A DNA stretch of 64,000 nucleotides from Catonella massiliensis (GCF_016651435.1 NZ_JAEPRJ010000001.1:1612001-1676000), one strand, 5' to 3'; numbered from the stretch's first letter, positions 18,772 through 29,206 are shown. Numbers and translations: made by a program. The notes: generated from the sequence alone by a model not told the origin.

Positions 18772-20424
18772 TTAAACCGGGAAACAGTTTCCTCCTATGA
18801 ATTCCTTAACAAGCGAATTCTTTGGCACATTGTCTGATGGCATAGTAAGGAAATAATCTAAAAACTTAAGCAGTCTGTTAGCCTCAGAATAATAAGGTGA
18901 GTCTGTAGGTATGCCAAAAAGCAAAGGTTCTGCATACTGCTTTAACACAGCAAGCTCGTAAACAAGTGAAGAATCAAACATCTCATCTGCGCCCTCTTGG
19001 AATGGGAAGATGTTCTTTTCCTCTCCCCTCCTCACAGATGCCCATCTTGCAAGAGTATCCTCTGCACTGCTTCCTCTGGTTCTTGCATCTCTTACCATTC
19101 TTCTAAGCAGTCTCAAATCAGTAGTATGGATTCTGTTGTGGTCATCAATGTTGAGCTGGGTAAGTGCACTTATGTATATCTTAAACTTGCTTTCCTTTGG
19201 AAGTGATGCGGAAAACTTATCGTTTAAGCCATGAATACCCTCAATAACAAGGATATCCTCATCTCCCAGCTTAAGAGTCTTTCCCTTATACTCCCTCTTA
19301 CCGGTTTTAAAGTTAAAGGAAGGCATCTTCACTTCTTTTCCTGCAAGAAGGTCTGTCATATCCTTGTTAAACTGCTCTACATCTATAGCCTCCAGGCATT
19401 CAAAGTCGTATTCTCCGTTCTCATCCTTTGGAGTATGCTCCCTGTCCTTAAAGTAATCATCCGCAGCGATAGGATGAGGCTTAAGCCCCTGAACCATAAG
19501 CTCTATGGACAATCTATGCGAAAATGTAGTTTTGCCTGATGAAGAAGGCCCTGCTATCATAACAATCTTCTTCTGCTGTTTTGCTATATTCTCAGCAATC
19601 TTACCTATCTTGCCCTCCTGCAATGCCTCGTTTACAAGCATTACATCATTTATCCGTCCCTCAGAGATGGTATCATTAAGATTGCCTACATTAGCTATTC
19701 CAAGACGTTTACCCCAGGAATTTGCCTCCTTCATAGTCTTGTAAAGCAGTTCACGAGGCTTCCAGGATGGGCGCTTTACTTCAAGCCCTTCTCCTGCATT
19801 AGGAAGAGCGATGACAATGCCACCATCATAAGTCTTTAAGTCAAATGACTTCAAAGCACCTGTAGCAGACGGCATATAGCCATAAAAATAATCGTGATAA
19901 TTGCCAAGTCTGTATATATTGGTGGTTGAGCCTCTTCTGTATCTAAACAAATGTTCTTTGTCAGATAAATCGTTGTTAAGGAACTTGTCTATAGCCTCAC
20001 TTGTAGATACCGTGCGCTTTTCAAACATGATATCCTCACTTACAAGCTCATCCATCCTCTCCCTTACTTTGAGGGCGAATTCATCATCTACCTTTACATT
20101 GCCTATTATCTCACAAAATATACCGTTACCTAGGGAATACTCACAGTTCACGCCTGTAACTTCACTTTTATCATATACGTCATGAACAGATTTTATGAAA
20201 AGGAATAGCATTCCCCTCTCATAGGTTCTCGCACCATCGCTTGAATTTATATTATAGAAGATAATCTCTGCATCTTCTGACACCTTTTTCCACAGTTCCT
20301 TTAGCTTACCGTTTACCTTGGCAAGTAATTTCCCATTATCATCTCCATATACGTCCTTTGCAATATCAGAAAGCTTAACCGCATTTTCGTACTCTAATGA
20401 CTTTCCGTCAACTTTAATTACCAT
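18772..20424 (-). CDS. TGS-domain nucleoside (uridine-like) kinase
   Basis: A 550-residue fusion. The N-terminal TGS-like ubiquitin fold (about 1-62) is followed by a region resembling the second domain of threonyl-tRNA synthetase (GARTYERGMLFLFIKSV). A P-loop kinase domain of the uridine kinase/phosphoribulokinase type starts near residue 285 with Walker A IAGPSSSGKTTFSHRL. Further kinase features are AADDYFKDREHTP and ILVIEGIHGLNDKFS. Such proteins are annotated as nucleoside kinases in Clostridia; the true substrate is untested. It overlaps trmK by 11 bases and is the last gene of the rpoD operon before a terminator. Confidence 0.88.
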   Translation of the reverse strand: MVIKVDGKSLEYENAVKLSDIAKDVYGDDNGKLLAKVNGKLKELWKKVSEDAEIIFYNINSSDGARTYERGMLFLFIKSVHDVYDKSEVTGVNCEYSLGNGIFCEIIGNVKVDDEFALKVRERMDELVSEDIMFEKRTVSTSEAIDKFLNNDLSDKEHLFRYRRGSTTNIYRLGNYHDYFYGYMPSATGALKSFDLKTYDGGIVIALPNAGEGLEVKRPSWKPRELLYKTMKEANSWGKRLGIANVGNLNDTISEGRINDVMLVNEALQEGKIGKIAENIAKQQKKIVMIAGPSSSGKTTFSHRLSIELMVQGLKPHPIAADDYFKDREHTPKDENGEYDFECLEAIDVEQFNKDMTDLLAGKEVKMPSFNFKTGKREYKGKTLKLGDEDILVIEGIHGLNDKFSASLPKESKFKIYISALTQLNIDDHNRIHTTDLRLLRRMVRDARTRGSSAEDTLARWASVRRGEEKNIFPFQEGADEMFDSSLVYELAVLKQYAEPLLFGIPTDSPYYSEANRLLKFLDYFLTMPSDNVPKNSLVKEFIGGNCFPV

Positions 20425-21169
20425 TTTCTATCTCCTTTTTTGCATTAATCCTAATTAGTGCCTCTTTAACCATATTTAATTCATTTTCAATTATGGCTAT
20501 TCTATCATTATTAGTGGCACTTTGTGATGTAAGAAAGCTCTTATTTTGCAGAAGTCTCTCATAATGATTCTTCCTCTTTTTTAGAAATTCCAGTAGTACT
20601 GGATGCTTTTTCTTTATAAGAACAGGCCCAAACTCGTTCTCAGCCATACCACCTATGTCATCACAGACTTTCATTTTTCTCTCACTTTTTACTGCCTTCA
20701 TAATCTGATAATATTTTCCACCTTCACTTAGCATATCTTCATCAATTATTTCAAAACCGATATCCTTAAGATAAGCCCTTACTACTCTTAGGTCTGACTG
20801 TGGCTCCAGTATAAGGGTATCTGCCATTTTAACGACATCTATACTCTCTGAAAGTATCTCTTTAACTAACATGCCTCCCATGCCTGATATAAGAATGGTA
20901 TCAACTTCTCCTGCCTCATAGCCGCAAAGTCCCGCACAAAGCCTAGTCTCTATCCTTTCCTCAAAGCCTTCAAGTTTAATGTTGTCTTTCGCTATATTAA
21001 GCGGTCCTTCTCTAAGGTCAGAGGCAATTATTCTTTCAGCTTTACCATTTTCAAGAAGATTTATCGAAATATATGCATGGTCACAGCCCACATCTGCAAG
21101 TACCTTTGAATTGTCAACTAAGTTAGCTATAGTAAGCATTCTTTTCGGTATTCTTTTTCTTTTCTTCAT
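20414..21169 (-). CDS. trmK: tRNA (adenine-22-N1)-methyltransferase TrmK
   Basis: A 251-residue class I SAM methyltransferase. The SAM motif is VLADVGCDHAYISINLL (about 23-39), followed by ASDLREGPLNIAKDNI and the family-specific ISGMGGMLVKEIL (about 94-106) and LILEPQSDLRVVRAYL. A helical C-terminal coiled coil (about 165-245) is characteristic of TrmK. The enzyme makes m1A22 in tRNA of Gram-positives. Its ATG shares a base with the rpoD stop codon (TAATG), so translation is probably coupled. rpoD-trmK linkage is widespread in Firmicutes and supports the call. Confidence 0.95.
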   Translation of the reverse strand: MKKRKRIPKRMLTIANLVDNSKVLADVGCDHAYISINLLENGKAERIIASDLREGPLNIAKDNIKLEGFEERIETRLCAGLCGYEAGEVDTILISGMGGMLVKEILSESIDVVKMADTLILEPQSDLRVVRAYLKDIGFEIIDEDMLSEGGKYYQIMKAVKSERKMKVCDDIGGMAENEFGPVLIKKKHPVLLEFLKKRKNHYERLLQNKSFLTSQSATNNDRIAIIENELNMVKEALIRINAKKEIENGN

Positions 21170-22287
21170 TATTCCAAATAATCCTTTAATTTTCTGCTTC
21201 TGCTGGGCTGTCTAAGCTTCCTTAGTGCCTTTGACTCTATCTGCCTTATTCTCTCCCTGGTCACATTAAATTCTTTGCCTACCTCTTCAAGAGTCCTGGT
21301 ACGCCCGTCCTCAAGCCCGAACCTAAGTTTTATGACTCTTGCCTCTCTATCTGTAAGGCTTCCCAGTACCTCTTCCAGCTGTTCCTTAAGAATGGCATGT
21401 GTAGCCATTTCTACCGGTGCCATGTTGCTGTCATCAGGAATAAAGTCACCTATATGGCTGTCCTCCTCTTCTCCTATAGGTGTCTCAAAGGATACAGGCT
21501 CTTGGGCAATCTTCATGATGTCCCTTACCTTTTCAGGCTCCATAGCGAGTTCTTTAGCTATTTCTTCCGGCTGAGGCTCCCTGCCCAAAGTCTGTGTAAG
21601 CTGCCTCTGGGTCCTTATCAGCTTATTGATAGTTTCAACCATATGTACCGGTATTCTTATAGTTCTTGCCTGGTCTGCTATGGCCCTTGTAATAGACTGT
21701 TTTATCCACCAGGTTGCATAGGTGCTGAACTTATAGCCCTTTGTGTAGTCAAACTTTTCAACTGCCTTTATAAGTCCCATATTTCCTTCCTGAATCAGGT
21801 CAAGAAACTGCATCCCTCTTCCGAGATACCGCTTCGCTATGCTTACTACAAGCCTTAGGTTGGCTTCAGTTAACTTCTGCCTTGCCTCTTCATCACCCTC
21901 AGACATTTTTTTGGCAAGTTCTATCTCATCCTCCATTGACAAAAGAGGAACCTTGCCTATTTCCTTTAGATACATCCTTACAGGGTCTTCAGTGCTTATT
22001 CCATCGGGGACAGTAAGGTCAAGAGTCTCAGATTTTTCATCACTATCTATATCGTCACTATTCTCGTCAGTCAACAGAGGATCATCCTCTTCATCACTTA
22101 GTTCATCTAAAATAAGCACATTAATACCATGTTTTTCAAGGTATTTATAGCATTTGTCAAGCTCTTCACTACTTATATCATAGCCTTCAAAAAAATGCTT
22201 TACATCATCCTCTTCCAGTATCCCCTTCTTTTTCTTAGCGTCCTTTACAAGCTCATTCAACTTACTTTTCAGCACCTTTTCATCCAT
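21169..22287 (-). CDS. rpoD: Primary sigma factor RpoD/SigA
   Basis: A 372-residue housekeeping sigma factor. Region 1.1-like residues 1-60 precede an acidic linker (about 65-95). Then comes region 1.2 ([16 protein letters not shown]), regions 2.1-2.4 ([27 protein letters not shown] and [23 protein letters not shown] sequence), region 3 and region 4.2 with the -35-binding helix ([17 protein letters not shown]). It lies in the classic order dgt-dnaG-rpoD-trmK. The start has a GGGAGGG ribosome site. Promoters identified elsewhere in the window fit its expected TTGACA/TATAAT specificity. Confidence 0.99.
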   Translation of the reverse strand: MDEKVLKSKLNELVKDAKKKKGILEEDDVKHFFEGYDISSEELDKCYKYLEKHGINVLILDELSDEEDDPLLTDENSDDIDSDEKSETLDLTVPDGISTEDPVRMYLKEIGKVPLLSMEDEIELAKKMSEGDEEARQKLTEANLRLVVSIAKRYLGRGMQFLDLIQEGNMGLIKAVEKFDYTKGYKFSTYATWWIKQSITRAIADQARTIRIPVHMVETINKLIRTQRQLTQTLGREPQPEEIAKELAMEPEKVRDIMKIAQEPVSFETPIGEEEDSHIGDFIPDDSNMAPVEMATHAILKEQLEEVLGSLTDREARVIKLRFGLEDGRTRTLEEVGKEFNVTRERIRQIESKALRKLRQPSRSRKLKDYLE

Positions 22288-22332
22288 AAGTTTACCCTCC
22301 CGAGGTCATAAAAAAGATATTAAATGCCTAAT

Positions 22333-24102
22333 CTAAAAGTCCAGTTTCCCCAGCTCTCTTTGCTTCTTAGTAATCTCCATAAAGCTCTTCAAGTCTTTAT
22401 TGTCGATTGATTTAAGTTCTTCTTCAAGTCCGGCTCTTTTAACCTTAACCACTATTTCCTTAAATGCCTTATCTCTCTCAGCTTCATCAGGCTCAGCCTC
22501 AAAGTTCTCCTCAAATACCGCTGTGACCAAAGACTGATCTTCACCTGACTCATACCTGCTTATTATCTCGGCTGCGTTAGGCTTCTTGCCTTCTTCAATC
22601 TGAGAAAATATTCTCGCCGCCAGGTCTTTATATAAAGGGGTGGCGAAATCCCTGGCAGATATTATATTTTTAATACGGCTATATAGTTCAGGCTTGTCAG
22701 AGATGAGGCTAAGTAAGAGTCTATTAGTCTTTAACAAGCCCTCATCCGCTGTCTTAGCCCTGTCTGCCTTCTTTATCCTCTCACCTGCATCTTTATATAT
22801 TTCCCGTATCTCTTTTGCTCCACCTATTTTATTGACCAGGCTTTTAAGAGCATCCTTTGATACAAAATATCTATCAGCAACAGCTGCTATATAGTTCTCT
22901 CTTTCAAGCTCTTCTTCAAACCCGGTAAGTCTGTCAGCAACCTTGTTTAAGAATTCCGTCTTCCCTTCAGGCTCTGTCAGGTCATAGGACTTCTCAAGGT
23001 TTGAAAGCTCAAAATTAAAGCTGTTTTCAGCATTTTTGATTCTCTCCTCGTACTCCCCTCTTCCCACTGCCTTTATAAGCTCATCAGGATCCTTATAGGG
23101 AGTCAGCTTTAGTATTTTAGTTCTTATTCCTGCGGATTTCAAGATAGGAATCGCCCTGATTGCAGCCTTCACCCCTGCTCCATCGCTGTCGTAGGTAATA
23201 ATTACATCCTTAACATATCTCGCAATAAGCCTTGCCTGCTCCTCTGTAAGTGCAGTGCCAAGAGAGGCAACAGCATTGGAAAATCCCGCCTGGTGGAGTG
23301 CAATCACATCCATATATCCCTCACAGAGTAAGATATATCCCTCTCTGCTATGCTTAGCAAAGTTTAAGCCATAAAGATTCCTTCTCTTATTAAATATGTC
23401 TGTCTCTCTGGAGTTAAGATACTTGGGCTCTCCATCACCCATCACTCTTCCTCCGAAGGCAATAACCTTATTGTTTAGATCCATAATAGGGAAGATAACC
23501 CTATTCCAGAACATATCAAATATCCCCCTGCCCTCTTTAAAGGATACAAGTTCTGCCTTTATCATTAATTCGTCACTATAGCCCTTTGACTTTAGATAGT
23601 TATATAATGCATTTGGCGATTTTACTGAGTAGCCAAGGCCAAAGTCATTGATAGTCTTATCTGTAAGCCCTCTGTTTTTAAGGTATTCCATAGGGTGGCT
23701 TCCATATTCTCCCCTTAGTTGGAAGTAATAAAACTTTGCTGCCTCCTTGTATATCTCAAACAATCTAGTCCTTAGATCTGCCCTCTTCCTCGCTTCAGGA
23801 TTATCCTCTTCTTCAGGCAGTTTAATCCCTGCTCTGTCAGCCAAATGCTTTATTGCCTCGGGAAACGTCAAATTCTCATACTTCATTACAAAGCTGTATG
23901 CATTGCCTCCAACACCACATCCAAAGCAGTGAAAGGTCTGTCTTCCTGTATTCACCGAAAAAGAAGGCGTCTTTTCATTGTGAAACGGACACAAGCCTAC
24001 ATAGTTGGAGCCTCTCCTTGTAAGTCTGACATAGGGAGAAATGACATCCACTATATCATTTTTTTCTCTAACCTCATCTACAATCTCTTCTGAATAAAAC
24101 AT
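22333..24102 (-). CDS. dnaG: DNA primase DnaG
   Basis: A 589-residue replicative primase. The N-terminal CHC2 zinc-binding domain is intact (CPFHNEKTPSFSVN with QTFHCFGCG, about 38-64). The TOPRIM catalytic core follows, with EGYMDVIALHQAGF (about 263) and the metal-binding TYDSDGAG (about 310). The C-terminal region (from about 440) is a helical DnaB-interaction domain. It makes RNA primers at replication forks. It lies nine bases after dgt and 45 bases before rpoD, in the macromolecular-synthesis operon typical of Firmicutes. Confidence 0.98.
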   Translation of the reverse strand: MFYSEEIVDEVREKNDIVDVISPYVRLTRRGSNYVGLCPFHNEKTPSFSVNTGRQTFHCFGCGVGGNAYSFVMKYENLTFPEAIKHLADRAGIKLPEEEDNPEARKRADLRTRLFEIYKEAAKFYYFQLRGEYGSHPMEYLKNRGLTDKTINDFGLGYSVKSPNALYNYLKSKGYSDELMIKAELVSFKEGRGIFDMFWNRVIFPIMDLNNKVIAFGGRVMGDGEPKYLNSRETDIFNKRRNLYGLNFAKHSREGYILLCEGYMDVIALHQAGFSNAVASLGTALTEEQARLIARYVKDVIITYDSDGAGVKAAIRAIPILKSAGIRTKILKLTPYKDPDELIKAVGRGEYEERIKNAENSFNFELSNLEKSYDLTEPEGKTEFLNKVADRLTGFEEELERENYIAAVADRYFVSKDALKSLVNKIGGAKEIREIYKDAGERIKKADRAKTADEGLLKTNRLLLSLISDKPELYSRIKNIISARDFATPLYKDLAARIFSQIEEGKKPNAAEIISRYESGEDQSLVTAVFEENFEAEPDEAERDKAFKEIVVKVKRAGLEEELKSIDNKDLKSFMEITKKQRELGKLDF

Positions 24103-24110
24103 GTATCTCC

Positions 24111-25133
24111 TTAGTATTTGCCCCAGCGGACAGGAACAAATATTTCTTTAATCGTCTTTATGGCATAGTCATCCGACATCCCCGCTATGTAGTCGCAAAC
24201 CACCTTTTCAAGCGGTTCTCCCCTCTCCTCTACCAGCCTTTTATACTCTATAGGCAGTATTTCATAGTTTTCAAGATAATACTTATATAAATACTCAACA
24301 AGCCTCTGCGCCTGAACCTCCTCACTCTTTGCCGCAGGATTACAATAGACTTCCTTCATAAGAAAAGACCTAAGGCCTCTCATTGCTGCCTCAACTGTCT
24401 CAGACATCTTTACTTCATTTTTCCCCATACTGGTAAATATTACATCCTTTACCATGGTGTCTATTCTCTTTGCCACATCATGCCCAACCACAGCAGTAAA
24501 CTCGCTTGGGAGGTCATTTTCAGTCAGTATGCCTCCTCTTAGGGCGTCATCTATATCGTGGTTGACATAGGCTATTTTGTCAGAGAGCCTTACAATCTTG
24601 CCTTCAAGGGTTGAAGGCTTGCAGGCACTTCTGTGGTTTTTGATTCCATCTCTTACTTCTTTTGTGAGGTTAAGCCCCTGTCCATGCTTCTCAAGCAGTT
24701 CGACCACCCTCACGCTCTGCTCATTATGATGGAAGCCATAAGGCGAAATCTTGTTTAGTGCTCTCTCTCCTGCGTGTCCAAAAGGAGTATGGCCTAGGTC
24801 ATGCCCTAACGCTATGGCTTCAGTCAGGTCTTCATTTAACATAAGGGCTCTGGCTATGGTTCTTGCAATCTGAGAAACCTCCAAAGTATGGGTAAGTCTT
24901 GTCCTATAGTGGTCTCCTTCCGGATCAAGAAAGACCTGAGTCTTATGCTTCAGCCTTCTAAATGCCTTGCAGTGCAGGATCCTGTCTCTGTCCCTCTGAT
25001 AAATAGTCCTTATCTCGTCAGGCTCTTCCTCCACATCTCTGCCAAGTGATGAATCTGAAAAAGATGCATATTCACATAGCATCTTTCTTTCAAGCTCTTC
25101 CCTGAGTTCTCTAATACACTTTTTATCTTCCAT
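24111..25133 (-). CDS. dgt: dGTPase-like HD-domain triphosphohydrolase
   Basis: A 340-residue HD-superfamily protein. Metal ligands are visible as TRLTHTLEVSQIARTIARAL followed by ALGHDLGHTPFGHAGE, with a later YVNHDIDDALR Asp. The N-terminal YQRDRDRILHCKAFRRLKHKTQVF is the dGTPase signature. Such enzymes hydrolyse dNTPs to nucleoside and triphosphate; whether this one is specific for dGTP is not known. The ATG at 25133 was chosen because AGGAGGGG lies five bases upstream; the longer frame begins with a TTG that overlaps no ribosome site. It heads the dnaG-rpoD operon. Confidence 0.93.
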   Translation of the reverse strand: MEDKKCIRELREELERKMLCEYASFSDSSLGRDVEEEPDEIRTIYQRDRDRILHCKAFRRLKHKTQVFLDPEGDHYRTRLTHTLEVSQIARTIARALMLNEDLTEAIALGHDLGHTPFGHAGERALNKISPYGFHHNEQSVRVVELLEKHGQGLNLTKEVRDGIKNHRSACKPSTLEGKIVRLSDKIAYVNHDIDDALRGGILTENDLPSEFTAVVGHDVAKRIDTMVKDVIFTSMGKNEVKMSETVEAAMRGLRSFLMKEVYCNPAAKSEEVQAQRLVEYLYKYYLENYEILPIEYKRLVEERGEPLEKVVCDYIAGMSDDYAIKTIKEIFVPVRWGKY

Positions 25134-25206
25134 ATTCCCCTCCTGTTGCAAAGCCCATACTATTATTATTCAAATAAACTATGAAATTTCCTTTTTTTAG
25201 CCTTTC

Positions 25207-25235
25207 ATTTCAACAATGCATGATACAAGTGTCAA
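25207..25235 (-). promoter_or_regulatory. Promoter of the dgt-dnaG-rpoD operon
   Basis: On the minus strand, perfect TTGACA (25235-25230), a 17-bp spacer and TGAAAT (25212-25207), preceded by a TGN extended -10 element. Confidence 0.55.
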
Positions 25236-25331
25236 ATTTTAGTTTTAAAAATTCCTCTTATATCTTAACATATTAATGCAAACTTACGATATACTAAGTA
25301 GTATATATATGATAACCCATGGGAGAAAAAA

Positions 25332-27287
25332 ATGGTACATAATTATTGGTTTGAAATAGCTGCCTTTATTTTGGAGCTTACCATTGGTTATATGCTATTG
25401 TTTAGACATACAATAACGTTGCCATATAACGGTATATTCAGAAAGCTGTATGCCTGCTGTTTTATCACTACGCTTTCTGCCTTAATACAGGCTTTACTTG
25501 AAGACTACATCAACTATTCCGGTAAAAATATTGCGGATTATATAATAATCCTTAATGTTTTATCGATGATATTTTTCTATACCCATATTTTATGCTGCAC
25601 CTTTTCAGCATATTATGAATGTTCAGTACTTAGCATTAAGGTAAATGAGACTATAATCAAGCTATTGCTAAATGTACCTTCGGTAATAGCAATAGTAACC
25701 ATAAGCCTTAATCCTTTTTTAAGTACTGTATTTAATATTGATCCTGTTTTAGGCTATCAGAGAAGAGCATTTCTTATTCTTCTCTACTTAGTTGCGTTTT
25801 ACTACCTCATTTTTACCTTGGTAATAATAATTGCTTATGGTCAAAATATAAGACGTGACAAAAGAATAGCCTTTACCCTGCTGCCATTCATTCCGTTTTT
25901 TGGTACTGTTATTCAGTACTTTTACAGGTATTCCGGAGTAGGAAACTTCTTTATGGCATTATTAGTACTTGTCATGTACATTACAATTGAAAGTCCTGCA
26001 GATTATATTGACTATGTGACAGGGCTTCAGAACCAAAATGCGCTTTTTACGAACTTCAGTGTGGCCATGTCAAGGAAGAAGCCGATTTCAATCATTACTA
26101 TCGCTATAGAAAGAATTGATGCCTGGGATAAGGAATTTGGTACGGAGCATACTAACTTGCTTATACTCGAGCTTTCATCCTACCTTATACACCTGTCTAA
26201 GAATGTCAGCGTCTACTCTCTTGGACGTGGCAAATTTGCCCTTTACATCTCTTCAGAGAATTTTTGGGCAAATATGCGAATGGCAGAATTACTTGCTTAT
26301 AGCATATTGGAGCGTTTTGAATCTTCTTTTGATATAACCGCAGCTAATAAGGTTATTCCCGCTAAGAGGATATGTCTTTATAACTGTCCTGAGGATATAG
26401 ACAATGCGAACTTACTGCAAAAAGCCATGCTGTCCGAAGCAACTGCAGTTCTTCCTAAGGGCAAAGATTATCTGACTATTGAAGATATTGACACCACTAC
26501 AAACGATAAGGAAAGGCTTATAGCCACAAGTATTCAGAGTCTTTATGAAAATGGCACTGTTTATCTGTCATTTTTGCCTGAATTTAATACTTCACTTGAA
26601 ATATATGACTCTGTGAAGACAGAGCTTACAATGTATATACCCGAGATAGGTTACGTCAATTCACGCAGCCTTATTTCTGTTGCAGAAAAATACGGTTTGA
26701 TTATAGGATTCTATGACTATATTTTGGAATCGCTATTTAAGATGATTAGGGATAATCACCTGATGGCATACGGGGTAAAATCAGTTGAAATTGTCATGCC
26801 TGTTTCCTTCCTGCTTAAGAAGAATAAGGCAGTAAAGCTTGTTAATCTCGCGTCTCAATACGATATTCCTCCTAAGCTTATATGTTTTGAGCTTGCCAAA
26901 AACTCTATGCTTAAGTTTGATGGCGTAATTGTAGAAAACATGAAGGCCATATCAAGCGCCGGCTTTAGGTTCATACTTGAAAACTATGGCAATGGTTACA
27001 CCAATGCTTCTGCTTTGATAGATATGCCTATCTATGCTGTGACAATAGATAAATTCCTTACAGGAACAGCGATTAATTCAGAATTGGCTCACAAGATTCT
27101 TAGTTGTACAATAACTTACTTAAAAGAATTTGACTTGCAGGTTAAGGCTGAGCATATTGAGACTAAGGCTTCCATGGAATATGCTCTAATGCTTGGTTGT
27201 GATTACTTACAGGGTTATTATTTTTCGAAACCGCTTAAAATAGCAGAACTAACTGAATTTTTAAGGAAAGGAGGATTGCAGGAATGA
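25332..27287 (+). CDS. Seven-TM protein with degenerate GGDEF and EAL domains
   Basis: A 651-residue protein with about seven N-terminal TM segments (to about residue 225), a degenerate GGDEF domain (starts DYVTGLQNQNALF; the GGDEF position reads LGRGKF) and a C-terminal EAL-fold domain (about 405-650). The EAL signature is missing (TELTMYI at that place), the DDFGTGYSS motif reads ENYGNGYTN, and the KID motif reads TID. Metal- and c-di-GMP-binding residues are therefore lost, while the terminal LGCDYLQGYYFSKPL is kept. It is predicted to be catalytically inactive in both synthesis and hydrolysis, and may act as a c-di-GMP receptor or partner. Its last bases overlap the next gene (ATGA), which encodes an intact paralogue. 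Confidence 0.85.
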   Translation: MVHNYWFEIAAFILELTIGYMLLFRHTITLPYNGIFRKLYACCFITTLSALIQALLEDYINYSGKNIADYIIILNVLSMIFFYTHILCCTFSAYYECSVLSIKVNETIIKLLLNVPSVIAIVTISLNPFLSTVFNIDPVLGYQRRAFLILLYLVAFYYLIFTLVIIIAYGQNIRRDKRIAFTLLPFIPFFGTVIQYFYRYSGVGNFFMALLVLVMYITIESPADYIDYVTGLQNQNALFTNFSVAMSRKKPISIITIAIERIDAWDKEFGTEHTNLLILELSSYLIHLSKNVSVYSLGRGKFALYISSENFWANMRMAELLAYSILERFESSFDITAANKVIPAKRICLYNCPEDIDNANLLQKAMLSEATAVLPKGKDYLTIEDIDTTTNDKERLIATSIQSLYENGTVYLSFLPEFNTSLEIYDSVKTELTMYIPEIGYVNSRSLISVAEKYGLIIGFYDYILESLFKMIRDNHLMAYGVKSVEIVMPVSFLLKKNKAVKLVNLASQYDIPPKLICFELAKNSMLKFDGVIVENMKAISSAGFRFILENYGNGYTNASALIDMPIYAVTIDKFLTGTAINSELAHKILSCTITYLKEFDLQVKAEHIETKASMEYALMLGCDYLQGYYFSKPLKIAELTEFLRKGGLQE

Positions 27288-29206
27288 CGTTTAACATCTG
27301 GGTGGACGTTTGCTCTATGCTAATATTACTATTCCTTTTTTTATCATATAAAATTAAAAATTCCTTGTCAATTTATCGGGATGATGTGTTAATGTATACT
27401 ATATTTTTCATAACATCCTTTGTATCAATTGATTTCTTTGCATTACTGCTGGATGGGAGGGCAGAACCATTACTCATTTACTGTCTTCACTCTCTAAAGT
27501 ATCTGTTTTTGTACGGTTACCTATGCTTTTTGCTGGTATATACTTCCATAGCAGTTAATCAGCGTATCCATGGAGACAACATATTTAAGCTTTTTATCAC
27601 ACCTCTTGCTGTTGTTGCCTTCTTGATAATTATTAACTACAGCTACAGTTTTATCTTTTATATTACAGAAGATGGAAAATTTGAGTATGGCAGATTATAT
27701 CCCCTCCTATACATCATTGATGCTTACTATATTGCCATATCTACTCATCTTTTACTACGAGGGAAAAAGTCACTATCGCAAAACTATAAGATTATTATTC
27801 CTGCAGTTATTGTTATCCTGCTAACAGGTACAGTTCTTGACTACCTTTTCCCTTATGTTTCTTTCATTCCGTTTACATTTACCATCTTAACTACTTTGGT
27901 ATTTATCGGTATGCAGAATCCTTATGAGTATTATTATGAGGATTCCCAAATGATGAATAAAAACGCTTTTATTACAATGTGCGGCTCCAGATTTACTTCT
28001 GAAACCAATACTTTGTGCATAGCTGTAAACATACACAATATAGATTTGATTACCGGTACTTTAGAAATAAGTAAAGTAATTAATGCAGAAGGGCTATTCT
28101 TAAAGAATATAAAACAATTTTCAAAGAAGCTGCTAACTTTCAAGCTCGCAAACGGTCAATACATAATTGTGCTTGATGAGAGCAATGAAGCAAAAGCCAG
28201 ACTTATATATGAGGAAACGCTCCATATAATGGAAAAGTTTGCCAACGCAACACTCTTTAGCTTTCCGATTTACTCCACCTGTTGCTTATTTAGCTCACCT
28301 AAAGATGTTTCAAGCCTTAGGATGGTGAATACACTTTTTGATGCACTAAAGCTCTATGATAATAAGGATGATATCCTCGCCATTAAACCTGAGGAATTAC
28401 AATTAAAAAGTGATGCCGAGATTGAACGCATTGAAAAACTAGTGAAAAATGCTTTGAACGAAAACAGACTGGAAGTTTATTTTCAGCCAATTTATAATGT
28501 CAAAGAAAAAAAATATACATCAGCTGAGGCACTTATCAGAATGAAGGATGATGAGGGCAATAACATATCTCCGGGGGTTTTTATACCTATAGCAGAAAAA
28601 AGCTCTGTCATCATAGATATAGGAGCTTTTGTGATAGAAGAAGTATGTAAACTGCTCTCTACAGAGCATCTTAGCGCTTTGGGCCTTGAATATGTAGAGG
28701 TAAATATCTCAATGGTGGAATGCCTCCAAAGTAACCTGGCTTCCAATATTTTATCAGTCCTTAAAAAGTATAATATTGCTTCAAGCCAGATAAACCTTGA
28801 AATAACAGAAACCTCTGCCAGTGAATTTACCGATATCGTGGATACCAATATTAAAACATTGTCAAGTAAAAATATTAGCTTTTCACTTGATGATTTTGGT
28901 ACCGGATACTCCTCTCTTTCAAGAATACTGTCTTTACCGCTTAAACTAATTAAGATAGATAAATCACTCGTACAGGCGCCATTTATAAACCGTGATAAAA
29001 AATCTATGATTCTACTTGATAACTTTATAAAAACAGCCTTTGCCGCAGGCTTTGACATTGTTGCAGAAGGTGTGGAAACAAATGAAATGGCTAAGCATGT
29101 GATTGCTCTTGGATGTACATATATCCAAGGCTTCTACTTTTCTAAGCCTTTAAGTAAAACTGACTTTGTTGAAGCAATCAAGGTCAATAAGCCGGCAGAA
29201 ATATGA
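27284..29206 (+). CDS. Membrane EAL-domain c-di-GMP phosphodiesterase (predicted active)
   Basis: A 640-residue paralogue of the preceding protein: about seven TM segments (to about residue 210), a strongly degenerate GGDEF-like domain (FKLANGQYI where GGDEF should be) and a C-terminal EAL domain from about residue 390. Catalytic features are intact: SAEALIRM (EAL at about 413), VNISMVE, EITETSA, DDFGTGYSSL (about 535), KLIKIDKSLV and IVAEGVET. It should hydrolyse c-di-GMP to pGpG. Translation is coupled to the first gene by a 4-base overlap, so the two products are probably made in similar amounts. A GC-rich terminator follows. Confidence 0.9.
   Translation: MTFNIWVDVCSMLILLFLFLSYKIKNSLSIYRDDVLMYTIFFITSFVSIDFFALLLDGRAEPLLIYCLHSLKYLFLYGYLCFLLVYTSIAVNQRIHGDNIFKLFITPLAVVAFLIIINYSYSFIFYITEDGKFEYGRLYPLLYIIDAYYIAISTHLLLRGKKSLSQNYKIIIPAVIVILLTGTVLDYLFPYVSFIPFTFTILTTLVFIGMQNPYEYYYEDSQMMNKNAFITMCGSRFTSETNTLCIAVNIHNIDLITGTLEISKVINAEGLFLKNIKQFSKKLLTFKLANGQYIIVLDESNEAKARLIYEETLHIMEKFANATLFSFPIYSTCCLFSSPKDVSSLRMVNTLFDALKLYDNKDDILAIKPEELQLKSDAEIERIEKLVKNALNENRLEVYFQPIYNVKEKKYTSAEALIRMKDDEGNNISPGVFIPIAEKSSVIIDIGAFVIEEVCKLLSTEHLSALGLEYVEVNISMVECLQSNLASNILSVLKKYNIASSQINLEITETSASEFTDIVDTNIKTLSSKNISFSLDDFGTGYSSLSRILSLPLKLIKIDKSLVQAPFINRDKKSMILLDNFIKTAFAAGFDIVAEGVETNEMAKHVIALGCTYIQGFYFSKPLSKTDFVEAIKVNKPAEI

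Noticed and set aside
25221..25231. Third copy of the GATACAAG element upstream of dgt
   Set aside because: Only TGATACAAGTG matches; the other end (AATCCTGTATCA) is absent within 150 bp.
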